In this document: piece by piece, positions 48,931-60,649 of the stretch
Position numbering within the stretch: position 1 is the first letter of the stretch
Layout of the letters: each line of letters starts with the position of its first letter
Assembly: GCF_021018895.1 (NCBI RefSeq)
Contig: NC_079376.1
Span: 21,579,001-21,643,000, forward strand
DNA: 64,000 nt
Origin: Seriola aureovittata
Taxonomy: Eukaryota; Chordata; Actinopteri; Carangiformes; Carangidae
Reading direction: 5' to 3'
The notes under the pieces: model-generated
What the model saw: the letters and a program-made list of their open reading frames with translations, nothing else
Told to the model about the DNA's origin: nothing
Database searches by the model: none
Translations under genes and position numbers: made by a program

Positions 48931-51447
48931 TTGTGTAATCATTAATTCATCTTTTTCTAATCTTTTAAGTTTTGCAAAAGATATTTTTCAATAGACTACC
49001 CGTATGTACTCTATTTCTGAGATTGAATGTGTGCTGTCTTTTTGTGAAGTGCTAGAGTTACATAGTCTAAATGCAGAGTCTGTTCATTCATGTAAAACAC
49101 TGAAGTGCTCTTCAAAAACAGTGAAAATCCTTTTACAGCCAATTGGTATGAAATTACTTTGTTTATTCTGCCACCACACCTAACTCACATGTGAACAACA
49201 GGAGTGTAATCTCATTTTTTCTTATTTTGTTGAATCAGAACACACGACACAACATGGGAACAAGGCCTGTATAAAGACAAATGACCCAGTACATTTAATC
49301 CACATCATTACAGATCAGTCCTAACATAATAGAGGAAGTGTGTGCAGTGGTGAAGGCGTTGCAGTTAAAAATAGTGGCAATGTTTCCTGTCAGTGCATGA
49401 CTTGCAGACCAGGACTAGTGAATATGAGCTGATGGATCTTATCATTTAAAATCTACACAATCGATTTAAACCTACTCTATAGATCTGATCAATATAAATA
49501 TTTAATTGAATCCTCATAAATGATGCTTTTATTACATTACGTGCCTCATAGTATTCCATTGTATCCTAGCATTCAATGCAAACATTTATCTTGTGTAATG
49601 TATGATTATATAATGTGTAATGATCAATATTATCATATCATGGTGCACTACTATTACACAACATGGCTGAGAGTTGTCCAATTATTCAGGACACCAATAT
49701 ATTTGAAGTGTTACGTATAATATTTTATTAGTATTTGGTGCTGGTAGTATGTCATATTACATACAGTGTTATGTTGTATTGCTGTTGCATGGGGTCACAC
49801 TAGTAAAACACTCAGAACATATTTTTTTTGTCAAACACACAGAACCCTTGGCGGGGTTATTTATTAAACCGTACACCGTGCAGGGAAAAGGTCTTGCTAG
49901 GTTGGTGATGGAGGGCTCTGCTTGTGCTGGGAGGATCAGAGCAGAGTGGAGGGGGCGCGTGTGTGTGTGGTAAGCGAGGGGAAAAACACAGTGAGGCAGG
50001 TAGGGCAGCTTCCCTGGTCGGCCTTGTTCAGCATCACAACCTGTGTATAAGTGGAAACTAGTGAGAGCGAGCAGAGCGAATTCATCTTCAGCTCAGCTCA
50101 GTTTATCAATGCAGTGTTTATCATCGGAGCAGTGATTAAACGATTGACCTCAGATATATTGGTGTCCAGAATAATCTTAATGGTCACCTGTCAGCCTTGC
50201 TGTGTGATACTAGTGAACCATGATATGATAATAATCATGAATACATTCAGACTCATGATATGGTAATATTGATCAATACAATCAGACTGAGTGGCTCACA
50301 AGTATATCAAATAATGTCATGGTTTATATTGTATTCTATAATGATATTGTCTGTATTGATTTGTATCGTAATGATATTTTATTGTAACATGTCATATTGA
50401 ATCATATTATTTCATATATTACAGTATCACACCATATTAGAATAATAAATCAGTTGGTATCACAGAGTATTGTTTTAATTGACCGTCTGCTAAATCCCCT
50501 CCCCTGTCAGGCTTTGGATTTCTCCTCATACCATATCAGTGCATGTTGCGCTTTAGTATTTGGTATCTAAAGAGTACGGTCTTTCCATTTTAAAATGGTT
50601 TTAAATGAGTCAGCCGGAGACACTATTTCAACTAACTCATGGCGTTAAGCTAATGTTAGCTGATAACATTTGTCAGAGACAACTGTCTGAAGTCAAGGAC
50701 CCATTTCAAACAATTCCTATGGGAAATTTCCACCCTTTATCATTGTGTATATGTAAACTGTACAAGTGCTGCTGTAAAGCTTTTCAGGTGTGGCAACAGC
50801 AGGGGTTTGACTACCTATGCAGTGCGATGTGGGTGACAAAGTGTTGCTGCTGGAGAACCTGAACACTCTGCATAAGTTTCATGCTTTTATATCCTTTTTG
50901 TGTGTTTGTTATCATAAATCTTTCTTGTGACAGACGTATAGGGGTCATATAGCTGCTTAGCTGGAATAATACACTGAAAGGGAATAACTCAAGGATTCTC
51001 TCTCTGCCTGAGCAGGTGATGATAAGGAAAAACCATCGCTGCTGCTCTATAGAAATACATTATGCAAATGCGACCATTTTCACTGCTTATAGGTGTGAGG
51101 AGACTAAGACATAGACCGATCAAGATATCAACACCATCTTGGCTCCTCAGTGAACAATATCTGGTAGAGGAAAACAAATAAGCTCACATCATTGAAGGTG
51201 GCAGTGGGTCCATAAGAGAAGGTGGAGATAAGGAAGATGTTGAGGCTGGATGGCTGAGAGGCATTGTCTGAGAAAAAAACTGAGTCAATACCCAAAGCCC
51301 AGATTCCCAGAAAGCATCTAATAATGAATGTTCTCCTGATAATATTCTGTAGTGCTTTCTACTCATTTTATGAGAGTGAAGAGGTTTCATCAAATTACAC
51401 TGGCCTGCATTATGCATGCAAAGCAACAAACACAAGTACAATCACCA

Positions 51448-51451
<4 letters not shown>
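48931..51451. other. Stretch without a recognisable gene
   Basis: It contains an AT-rich zone (49490-50460) dense in CATATT/AATATG palindromic words. No gene recognised. Confidence 0.5.

Positions 51452-51484
<33 letters not shown>
51452..51484. repeat. (CA)n microsatellite
   Basis: About 33 bp of pure CA. Confidence 0.97.
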
Positions 51485-51487
<3 letters not shown>

Positions 51488-53495
51488 TTCACCTTTATGG
51501 GCTGTTTAAAGCAGCAATATACTAGCAATGAAATCAAACCCGTGTAAACACAAACTAATACTAAACTTAGGCAATTAAAACCAGAGCTATATAATTGTGA
51601 TTGCAAGCCAGCCGTTTGCAGAAGCAAAAACATTGAAAGTATAAATCTGTCTTCGGTGTTTCAGTGTCAACTGGTCGACAACCTAGACCCATGAGGCCAG
51701 AGGTGTGTGGTTGGATGTGAAAAACCTAATGATGTAGGTGGAGGCCAACAGCCCTCTACAGCTCTGTATCTCTCCACAGTTCCATAATGCTCCATATTCA
51801 CTGTGAGGGTAAAACCTTCACCTGGGCCAGGTGGGTTCACACCTCCACCAACACAAGCAATCTTCTGAGTTCAATGTGATATATATAAAAAAAAAAAAAA
51901 ATCAAAACACAGCAACAAAACCGAGTTCAGTCCTGGGTGTGAAGTGAGTCTCTTTTGTGCTTTTAAAAGCTTGCTCACTCCACCAGCTGTGGGCACTATA
52001 TGGGTGCCCCCCTATCATTACACATAGACACCATTGTTTCTGAAGTTTCTGGAGTTTCTCACCTTGGATGAATCACAACGTTATCTCCCTTTTCTCAGTG
52101 GTAGTTATTAAAAATACAGAACATCACTCATGGCACATATCCTTGAAAGTGATGTACTATCTTTCTCGATAATGTAGGTAGAAAGCTGTTCTTTTATTAA
52201 CAATGATTTACTGGCGTCTTTGATAAAACAAGCAGAACACTCTAGCATGATGAAAACACACCTGTTGGATTAAAAATATTTCCCACACCACAGCACTGTT
52301 AAACTATTAAAAGCTTTAATGATAAGGTAACATGGTCCTCTGTTATTAAGAATTAAAAGGCAATTTATGTGTATGTCTGCATTCAGAATCTGGTGGTGGT
52401 ATAATGATCAGATTTCTTACCCCTGGTTCTCCTGTTCCTCCTGTTCCTGCCCCTTTGTTTGTTGAATGTGCTACGCCTCAGTTCATTCATTTTGGAGATG
52501 TAGTGAAGCTGTCCAACATAACAGCATAAAGTCTCTAACAGTTGTTCATTTGTGTATCAGTCAGTATGTAAATCAGCTTAGAAAAATGGAGACTGGATGT
52601 GAAGCATAGAAGCAGGCAGGATGATTGAGTAAGACCTAAAAGATTATTAAACTTATCTGGTGCTCCATGCAAACCTACAGAAGTCAATTCCTGCTCTCAA
52701 CATTTATAGTAAGTCGTGTGCTCATCTACATTACCCTCTGTTTACACTCACATTTACATCTTGTTCACAGCCAGATACAAATGGCTGTGAGTCAGTGAAT
52801 CTCCCCACAATAATTCAGTCAAAGCACTTTACTTCTTAGGGTGGCCTCTGCATACCTTTTCACTCCAGTAGCAGAAACAGCAACTTAAAATCACTCTCAC
52901 TGATTGAAAGTGATATTAATCTTCTCTCACCATATTGCCCAGAAATGTTTTTATGTGCTTTGAATTTCACTCTAAGCCAATAGATGGGCAAGAGACCAGT
53001 TTGGAATCACAAGAAAAAGACAGCCATCTACAAAAATCCAAACTTTAACATTAAATCCAAAGATTTTTAAGGTCCTTGGCAGAATTAATAGAAATAACTC
53101 ACACTCTGGGGTTTTTATTTGAATGACTTTCCAAAGTTTAGTCAAAGATCTTTATCCAAAAGTTCATTCAAAAGAAATATTCTTATCTCATTCTATAGAG
53201 TTCATGTTGCATTCAGTGTTGACTTAAAAAATGGATTTAATACCACTATATTCTTATGCACTGTAGCGCACATGTGCAGTCGTGGCTTGTTTCAGAAAGT
53301 GGCAAGTTTACACACAAGCATAACTGACAAGAGTACATCGTGGAGGTATCTAAATTCTCCTTGGACCGCTCTGTGTGCTGACAGCATGTTTAAGAGCTAC
53401 AAACCACAGGCCTCGGAGCCCGTCTGTGACAACTGCTGGTAACAGCCAATGGTACAGAAGTATCACACGCTGAAGGTTTTCCTCCCGGTGAAGTG
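51485..53495. other. Stretch without a recognisable gene
   Basis: An A-tract lies at 51880-51901. The 53119-53442 open frame just upstream of the hAT fragment shows no domain I can name. Otherwise nothing was recognised. Confidence 0.5.
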
Positions 53496-53740
53496 AGTGC
53501 AGAGAGTCGTGCCGACTTCTGATCACCTCTCTGGCAGAAATGTTCCCCATATTTAAAACTCTGGCTGAAGTGGCGTTTTTAATTCCAGTCTCCGGTCTGG
53601 CAGCAGAGTGTGGGTTCAGCCTTCAGAATAAAGTTACAGCCAGGAGAAGTCATCTGTCGAAGGCAAAGAAGCAACACCCAAGGACAGTTGCCTCGTCTGA
53701 TTACACTTCTGTTGAGTTCAGGCCGGGCTACAACTGGTAA
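53496..53740 (+). pseudogene. hAT transposase C-terminal (dimerisation) fragment
   Basis: The plus-strand frame reads LAEMFPIFKTLAEVAFLIP, then VSGLAAECGFSLQNKVTARR and SHLS. This matches the C-terminal dimerisation motif of hAT transposases (FP..LA..AL.LPVS...CERGFS..N.IK...R..L). The Cys-Glu-Arg of the family has become E-C-G here. Only this terminal piece, about 50-60 residues, survives; the RNase H-like catalytic core is not visible upstream. The following residues up to the stop at 53740 are not recognisable. It abuts the gypsy relic. Confidence 0.75.
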
Positions 53741-53762
53741 TTGAAAAACACGAAGAGGCAGC

Positions 53763-54030
53763 ATGAAAGATATTACAGTAAAGTTGCATGTCAAACCTGA
53801 TAACAAGCCTGTGTTTATGAAAGCCAGACCAGTGCCATATGGACATCACGTCAGCTCCGGCACTGTTCCAACGAGCTATGGACCATGCTACTCTTCAAAA
53901 ACAACCATCAATGGAATACCTGGGGCATGTGATGTGATGCCAAGGCACACCATCAAAAATTGCAGCCATTGTGGATGCACCGCCACCCTAGAATGTCAAT
54001 CAATTGTGATCCCTCTGAGGATTGTTTAAC
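53763..54030 (+). pseudogene. Gypsy reverse transcriptase N-terminal fragment
   Basis: The frame begins MKDITVKLHVKPDNKPVFMK followed by ARPVPYG, the conserved entry to the gypsy RT domain (V-K-P-D-x-x-P-x-x-x-K-A-R-P-V-P). After that only weak similarity remains (GACDVMPRHTIKNC), and the YxDD catalytic region is absent. The frame stops at 54029, 35 bp before the inserted solo LTR. Confidence 0.8.
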
Positions 54031-54064
54031 TATTATAGTTGTTTCATCCCAAACTTAGCAGGAG

Positions 54065-54471
54065 TGTCAGGCAGGGACTCAAGGCAGAACTCAGACGCAG
54101 AGAATAAGAAATTTGAAATCACCGGTGACCTCGGACAGAGTGAAACATAAATATCTATGAAAAAAGACTAGTCACTAAATTCTGAAGTCTGAGAAAACAA
54201 AATCACTCCAGGAGGAGAGAAAAAAGCAAAACACAAAGGCTCGGGTGCAGGTCAATGACAAAGACACTCTGGCACAAGACAAGGGGAACACAGACTATTT
54301 AAACACATGGAGGGAAATAGGGGACAGGTGGAAACACTTAAGGCAATTAGACTGAGACACATGAGGAAGGGCAAGTGACCTGAAACGAGAGGAGAGTTAC
54401 TTTTCAAAATAAAACAGGAACTGACAGGACAAAACAAAACCAGGACAAGACAACCGCACCACGGTGTGACA
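54065..54471 (-). mobile_element. Solo LTR nested in gypsy relic
   Basis: It starts TGTCAGGCAGGGAC and ends GTGTGACA. Perfect 5-bp target duplications AGGAG flank it (54060-54064 and 54472-54476). Length is 407 bp. It shares 'CAAAATAAAACAGGAA' and the TGTCAGG/TGACA ends with the 30.5-kb LTR, so the two belong to related families. On the minus strand CTATTTAAA (54295-54303) gives a TATA-like TTTAAATAG. A clear AATAAA was not found. The insertion is younger than the decay of the surrounding pol gene. Confidence 0.85.
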
Positions 54472-54476
54472 AGGAG

Positions 54477-54850
54477 GCTTCCAAAAAGGCAAAAGATGTG
54501 CGACACCTCTCCTTAAGGAGTGGGGGTGGTAATCCCTCATGTATACTGCCAGATGCTAAAGAAAAGCCAATTGTTTTTGCATCAAGGACATCAAACAAGA
54601 CAGAGACTTATTATGCTCAGTTAGGACCAGAGGCACTGAGCATCGTTTTTGGAGTTCAGAAATTCCATCAGTAGTTGTATGAAAGGAAGTTTACGCTCTT
54701 AACCGACTATTGACCTCTTAAGATCGTTTTCGGTCGACACAATGGAATACCGTCTTTTGCTGCATTGCGACTACAGAGGTGGGTATTTCTGTTGTCAGCA
54801 CATTCATATGACATAAAGTATCACAACTCAGACTCTCGCTGTGAGGCAGA
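54477..54850 (+). pseudogene. Gypsy RNase H fragment
   Basis: The fragment shows KPIVFASRTSNKTETYYAQ, then LGPEALSIVFGVQKFHQ and FTLLTDY. This is the gypsy-type RNase H pattern (K-P-I-A-F-A-S-R-T-L, E-A-L-A-I-V/x-x, L-x-T-D-H-x-P-L). The catalytic Glu (in EAL) and Asp (in TDY) are still readable. In-frame stops follow FHQ and TDY, and the His of TDH is changed. It lies downstream of the nested LTR. Confidence 0.8.
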
Positions 54851-55049
54851 TGGTTTATTCAGATTGCCACTTCCTGTCACAAAGCGGGTGGCTATTTTAC
54901 TTAATTTTGCACCAATGTGTTGCAGCAACTTCATTTGGAAATAGCAAGAAGCCACTTTTGTTGGCCAGTCATGGTGATTAAAGATATGGCCAAATGCTGT
55001 TAGTCTTGCCACAAAGTTTGAAACAACTGGCCACTAGCTCCTCTTCACC

Positions 55050-55740
55050 CCTGGGAGCTTTTGCCAGGGAGACATGGCATCGTGTTTCACATTGATTTCT
55101 CAGGACCATTTGAGGACTGAATGTTCCTTGTTGCTGTTGATGCACACAGTAAATGGCCTGAGGTGGCCATCGTGAGATCAACTACCACAGGAAAGACAAT
55201 TGAGAAGCTAAGAGAAATGTTTAGTTGTTTTGGTTCTCCTGCACAGCTCGTCTCTGAAAATGAACCTCAAGTTGTTGAATTTCTAAAAGCTAATGGAGTG
55301 TAACACATTATATCAGCTCCCTACCATCAATCCACAAATGGTCTGGCGGGAAGGTTCCTTCATATCTTCATACATGAAACATGCGCTAAATACATCGCAA
55401 GTGCAATGACTTCTACGTTAGAAAATGCACAGCTTCCTGTTAAACTATAGCAACAGTCCTCATGCAACCACCAAGACATCTCCTGCTAGTATCATGCTAA
55501 AGAGAGACCTGTACACGGCAGTGAAGAGCATCGTTTATGAGAAACAGATTATGCGCAGGCCAAAGTCAGGGGGTTTCACTGCAGGAGAATTTTATTAGAG
55601 GAACTACCACGGTGAATGGAAGTGAGTTCCTCCCACTGTTATGGCAAAAACTTGACCAGTATCCTATACAGTCCTAACTGCTGATAGTGCCTGGAGAAGC
55701 TCCTACAGACTCCACCAGTGCAGCTGTCTTTCTGAGATTC
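55050..55740 (+). pseudogene. Gypsy integrase core fragment
   Basis: FLVAVDAHSKWPEV carries the first catalytic Asp of the DDE core. LVSENEPQVV is the second-Asp segment, where the usual S-D-N-G is S-E-N-E, so the Asp is lost. APYHQSTNGLAGR is the Glu segment, where the usual Glu is Gly. A stop codon (about 55301) separates the second and third motifs and more stops follow. The C-terminal part is barely recognisable to about 55690. Confidence 0.8.
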
Positions 55741-57712
55741 TTCAGATGCACTTGTCAACATGACTGAGTATTAGCATTACACAACAGCTTCAAATCATAC
55801 AGTACGCAACCGGAGTTAAATAGTGGTCCTGACTGAACGGTAAATACTCATTATCGGGTTGTTTTGTTAGTGTGTGGGACAGAACATCCAAACCCGTCCA
55901 TTTATTGGTGAGATTAATGCTATAGATTTTTAATAAGTGATGTGGTTTGTTGTAATATTCTCGAGTATGGGTTGCTATGTTTGTGTATGGTGTTTTAAAA
56001 TCTTGTTCCATGTTCCCCTTTTTTAACTCTGAGCACCTGATGTTAAAGCTCCGTGCACGGCCCTGGTCAGTACTGAGGATTTCTTTATTGTACCAGCCTC
56101 ATAGTAATATATGCTATTGTTTATCAGTAAAACTCAAAGGTGCTGTACTTTGGGTATTGCATGTTAAATTCATAGCATATTTGTTCATCCTAGCTGCCTC
56201 TAAATATCCTTATCCTCACTTTCAGACTTTCTCTTGCAGTCAAACCTTAAAATTTTTTTTTCCCTATCTCTTTTTTCTCTTTACACATATAACGTACAGT
56301 ATATAAATCCCATCTAATTTCCTACTCTCCTCATTTAGTTCATGGCCCTTATTCCCGAGGGAGACAATTAGAAATCGCTAGACTTCACCTGATTGCTCTT
56401 TAATTAGCTCCCCAGAGTCTGTTTCTTGTTAAATGAGACATATATATGGCCGCCACTTGAGCCTTCTATAGCCACTCTGACTGGCTGTACAGGACAATGG
56501 TTGCCTGAGTCACAGGTTGGCAGCTTTTGTTTGTGATGTCTCATCCGCAGCACATTGGTCTAAGTGGTATATTTGTCCCTTCACTTCCCCCTAAGGAGCC
56601 GTTTTCTTATATATATATCTCAAGGGAATGGAATTAGATTGAATTAGCAGGGAGGAATGAGGAAGTATTCAGTGTCTGCTGTGCTGTCATGGAACACTCT
56701 CCAGCTCCTTTTACATAGACAAAGATAAATCATCTTCATAAATCCTTCAGTGGTTGAGCTAAAAGGCTTTTCCAACTGATCAAGCAAGCAGGACAATTGA
56801 GACAAGTGGTAGAAAGAATAATTGCACAATACAGGTTAAAGCCAACTTTCTGTGAATGATTGATGCGTTTCTCTTTTATTCCAAACAGGAACTAAGAGTC
56901 CATGGTTCAGAAATCGCTAATGAACAGTAGGAAAGAGTGAGTGCTGCATCAATCTGCTCTCCTCCTCATCCTCCAGCCCTGTCATGTTAGTCGCTGCATT
57001 CACAGTGACGTCTTCCTCTCGCACCAATCGCCAACTTGCTTTGAAAGTTTGTAAATATGTTTATACCATGCAGTTCAATAGAGCACAGCCTGCTGGCTGA
57101 TCGAGACAGATATGTGGTAGGACACACTGAGATAATGATTGACTATATTATTTATTTTGTTTATTTTATATTTTTCCGACAACTTCGGACATTTAACTTT
57201 GATATCTGGCTTCCATATCACACAAACATATTCTTCATTGGACGGGGATAAAACTGTCTTTTTAGGTTAATATCATCTGTACAGGTTTATTATATCATGC
57301 AAATGTTGTTCGCTTCTGTATGGTATCCATGTCATTTTTGATCAACAATACATGAACTTTCTACAAAACTGTCTTTCCCTGTCAAAAACACAACCACAGC
57401 ACAAACAAAACAACTACAAAACTAATGGTCTACAGTCACATTAACAGCTTCATGAGGCTGTACTTCATGAGCAAAGTCTTGAAAATGTTATACTTTCGTC
57501 CTGATGATGGAGGTAGATAAAGAAATTAAGGAACTACCAAACTATCAAAGTTCACGTTGTAAAAGCATTAATGTCGTTTCCAAATTTATGTAGAAATCTT
57601 ATTCCAAACCAAAAGTGACAGCCTGCTGGTGGTGCTGGATGAAAAATCAGGAGCCGGTTAGACAAGCTGTTCATATATTCAAATTCAGCATACCTGTAAG
57701 TATTTACTAGAG
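55741..57712. other. Stretch without a recognisable gene, possible regulatory block
   Basis: No gene recognised. The 56330-56640 part (TGATTGCTCTTTAATTAGCT, and ATTAGATTGAATTAGC at its right end) is repeat-free and rich in homeodomain-type cores, so it could be conserved non-coding DNA. An AT dinucleotide patch lies at 56610-56618. Confidence 0.4.
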
Positions 57713-57770
57713 CCCTTTTTCCACTGGTCAAAAAACACACTAACATGGTTTTGTCGGCAGTGGAAAAGGG
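57713..57770. repeat. Inverted repeat, probable MITE end or mini-MITE
   Basis: CCCTTTTTCCACTG (57713-57726) and CAGTGGAAAAGGG (57758-57770) are inverted repeats differing by one T, around a 31-bp centre. 'CCTTTTTCCACTG' with an inverted partner recurs in fish repeats. Either this is a folded internally deleted element or one arm of a larger one I cannot bound. Confidence 0.6.
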
Positions 57771-58616
57771 TACAATCAGCATTCACACCTGGGCCAAATA
57801 GCTGCAGTAGATGCGGGTATTTATCAGCTCCAGCTCCCATCAGTATAGATGTGAACGCAGCACCTGGGTGAACACACTAATTCTTGCCCCTTTCTCTGCT
57901 GTGACGTCTTTCAGAGCTCTGACACACTGTAAACTCACCTGTCACCTGCACGGTACTGTTAAACCACAAACACTGCAGCTCCACTGTGCTCAGGGATGAA
58001 AGAGTGAGCTGCAGCCCTGAAATAAGTCTTAAAAACACACAGTGAACGATCGAAGCGTCTCACATGGAGGCTCTGGCAGTTTTACAAGAGCACCAACTGC
58101 TGACTCGGCCTGTAGCCTCGCACCTGTGACCGAATCACAGCTGTGCTGATATTCAGTACATCATCACTCCTTCTCGTGTGATATTGCTTTTATATATATA
58201 TTCCACTGTTGCATCCAATTAGTTCCCATCACTGTGTTGGACATCCTGTCTGCTCCTCTGCTCGCACAATATATACCCCATTTTTGTGTTACTGTTTTAT
58301 TCGAGTGTGGACACAGAGCAGCAGCCAGTATTTTTGCCTGTCTTCAGTAGAAAAACGAGTCTGAAGTGAGTGGCGGGAGGGTGGAGACGCCCTCCTGTTG
58401 AATGTCAGCGTACCTGCGGTCAATCAATAATTGGGCTTTTGTGATAATTATATTAGGAATGAAAATTAAATTAGGGAATTAAGAGAGATGTGTATGTCAG
58501 TCGAACACTTGAAAGCTAATTAACCGCTGGTGTCTGAACCTTCCAATCAGTAAAATAATCCACTAGCATACAGTCCATTATGGGCTAGATTAATTGGTTC
58601 ACCGACGTCCTGAAAG
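57771..58616. promoter_or_regulatory. Unique sequence, possible conserved non-coding element
   Basis: The part at 58400-58600 contains a dense set of homeodomain-type cores (TCAATCAATAATTGG, GATAATTATATTAGG, AAATTAAATTAGGGAATTAA, GCTAATTAACC, TAGATTAATTGG) with no recognisable repeat. A regulatory role is inferred from composition only. The rest of the interval has nothing recognised. Confidence 0.2.
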
Positions 58617-58636
58617 CACACACACACACACACACA
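58617..58636. repeat. (CA)n microsatellite
   Basis: Ten CA units followed by TACACC. Confidence 0.93.
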
Positions 58637-60225
58637 TACACCCAGACTAATTGGAATCAAGCTTTTCCGGTTTAAACTTCACTCAAACAGTCCAAGGAAG
58701 ATGATTTCTGCTTTGCTGTCACTTATCATTTGGCCTCCATTTGTATTTGATTCATATTCTCCCTCCAGCTCCCTATGGACACTCCCTGTTCCTGCTGATG
58801 GAAATGTTTTTCACGCTGACAGTGTATAACCTCTTTATGGGGGAAACTACTTCTACTTGCTCACTTTGTGTTTACAGGTACAAAGTGAAAATAAATCCAG
58901 GATGTAAATGGAAATATGAAAGGATTTTTTTTTATTCCCACACTGCTGAGGAGTAATTATGTTATTACTCACAATCTCTCTAAGTGTTCATTTTCTTAAC
59001 CTCAAGGTACTATACCTGCTACACTTCAGAAAGCACTGTAATTATCTGTCTAACTGTTGTTGCTGTCGATCACTTTAATTAAACTTGTGTCTTTAATTGG
59101 TAGATGTCATTTGAAGCCAAATGTATCAGTTTTACAACCATAATACCTTAACACTGCATAGTAATGATAATTATGATTTATTACCATGGCTTTGACTGCA
59201 TTTGCATAAGGTCTGGATTTGTTTCCCATTCAAGAAGAAAACAGTGCAAACAACTGTATTATCAATTAGTTTGATTTCAACATATAGCTTTATGGAAAAG
59301 TTTATGACAGACAGTTTGTACAAGAGCAAAGCACGAGCCCTGAGGAACCCCACTGACTGAGCTGAGGAGGAAACTAGTCAGTAATTAATAACCAGTTAGT
59401 AAACTGGAGACAGAGCTAAGTCTGTAGCTGAGGGAGATATGCAGAGCTCTAACTGTTCTGTTAACCAAGTGCATCTGATTCGCAAGGTTAAATGAGAAAT
59501 TGTATTAATGATGGTGCTTCAGTCTACAGGAAGCACAATAGCAGAACATCTCCTGCTAACAGGTTATTTTCCAGTGTACCAGCAGGTTTATCTGTCCTCC
59601 TTCATCCATGTTCAGTTCAGTTTAGTTTTTGTTTCCCTCATTTTACACCTGCTATTCTGCACCTGCCCTATCCAGTTGTCACAGATGTACACCTTCTTCC
59701 CATTACACCATTAGTCATTTTGGATTCAGGCCCCAACCAGAGTTCAGTCTTAGACTCTACTTTTTTACAGGAGGTCCTGTCAGCCCCAGTTTTTACCACC
59801 CCTACGGACTTTTTAACTCATCTGAACTGAACTATTTGACTGTTACTTGTTAACCTGTTAAATTACCTTATGACAGATGTTTAATTCCTGCCTTATCTGT
59901 TGAATCTGCTTTAAGGTTCAAATGTAATATCTCTTCTATAGTTATTAGACACTTTATAGGCAAAACAGCTTCTATACTGTCGACTACATTTTGGCTGAAA
60001 TTTGTCAAATATGTTGTCTTGATCAAAAAATAAATAAATAAAAAGTTACATAGCCATACATTGTCCTTTTTACTTATACACACCAACAAAAGTAGTTTTT
60101 TTGCTATGATGGGAGATTTGTATTTAATTGGTTCACACATTTATCATTGTAATGGTATCGTATGTAGAACACTGAGGAGTTTTTACTTCTTTGCAAAAAG
60201 TATTCATAGGTATTCTCATTTTAAT
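58637..60225. other. Stretch without a recognisable gene
   Basis: The 59330-59480 portion (CCCTGAGGAACCCCACTGA, GAGACAGAGCTAAGTCTGTA) has the look of a degenerate fish repeat but I could not place it. The overlapping open frames at 59.5-59.85 kb show no domain. Confidence 0.5.
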
Positions 60226-60649
60226 TTAAAGGCGCTGTTTGTAAGTTTTCTCTGCTGCTGAATGTGGTTTCTTGCCGGGAGCTGGTGGTGGTGGTTGTCG
60301 CTTGACAAGAGCTTCAGCCATCATTGCGTTTACAAGGCAAGAGGTTATGACATGTCCTCTGAGCAGCGCTACGTCTTCAGGGCAGATTGGAGGCTATAGT
60401 GAGTCGGTATCGGAAAGTGACGAGACGCGTCAGGGTCAGCTGGTTAGCGTGCTAACTTCAGAAGAAGAAAAGACGTGATAGGGACAAAATTTAACATTGG
60501 TGTTGCTTTCCACCTCTGGAGACAGCTCTTGGTGATTAAAGGAATGAAGTTTGATGCTGAACAGTTCCTCTAGACTGGTAAGTAAACAGCTGCTACTGCT
60601 AACATATGCTATGTATACCAATAGCAAAACTCACAAATAGCTACTTTAA
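60226..60649 (+). mobile_element. TTAA-flanked long-TIR MITE, family 2, copy 3
   Basis: TTAA lies at both edges (60226-60229 and 60646-60649). It is in the same orientation as the 21.3-kb copy, with collinear interior blocks: 'CAGGGCAGATTGGA', 'GTATCGGAAAGTGACGAGA', 'AGCTGGTTAGCGTG', 'GAATGAAGTTTGATGCTGAA' and 'CTAGACTGGTAAGTAAACAG'. The left inverted end is more diverged than the right. At 424 bp it is close to copy 1 in length. Confidence 0.85.

Larger units (their letters stand above)
53763..55740 (+). mobile_element. Ty3/gypsy retrotransposon pol relic
   Basis: Fragments of reverse transcriptase, RNase H and integrase occur in the correct order on the plus strand, with frameshifts and stop codons throughout. 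The reverse transcriptase catalytic region is missing. A solo LTR (54065-54471) interrupts the relic. No gag, protease or flanking LTRs of its own were recognised. The order RT-RNase H-integrase places it in Ty3/gypsy rather than copia. It is plainly dead. Confidence 0.85.

Noticed and set aside
59492..59853. Three overlapping plus-strand open frames of 68-112 codons
   Set aside because: All three frames are open in a T/C-rich stretch, which indicates low stop density rather than coding.
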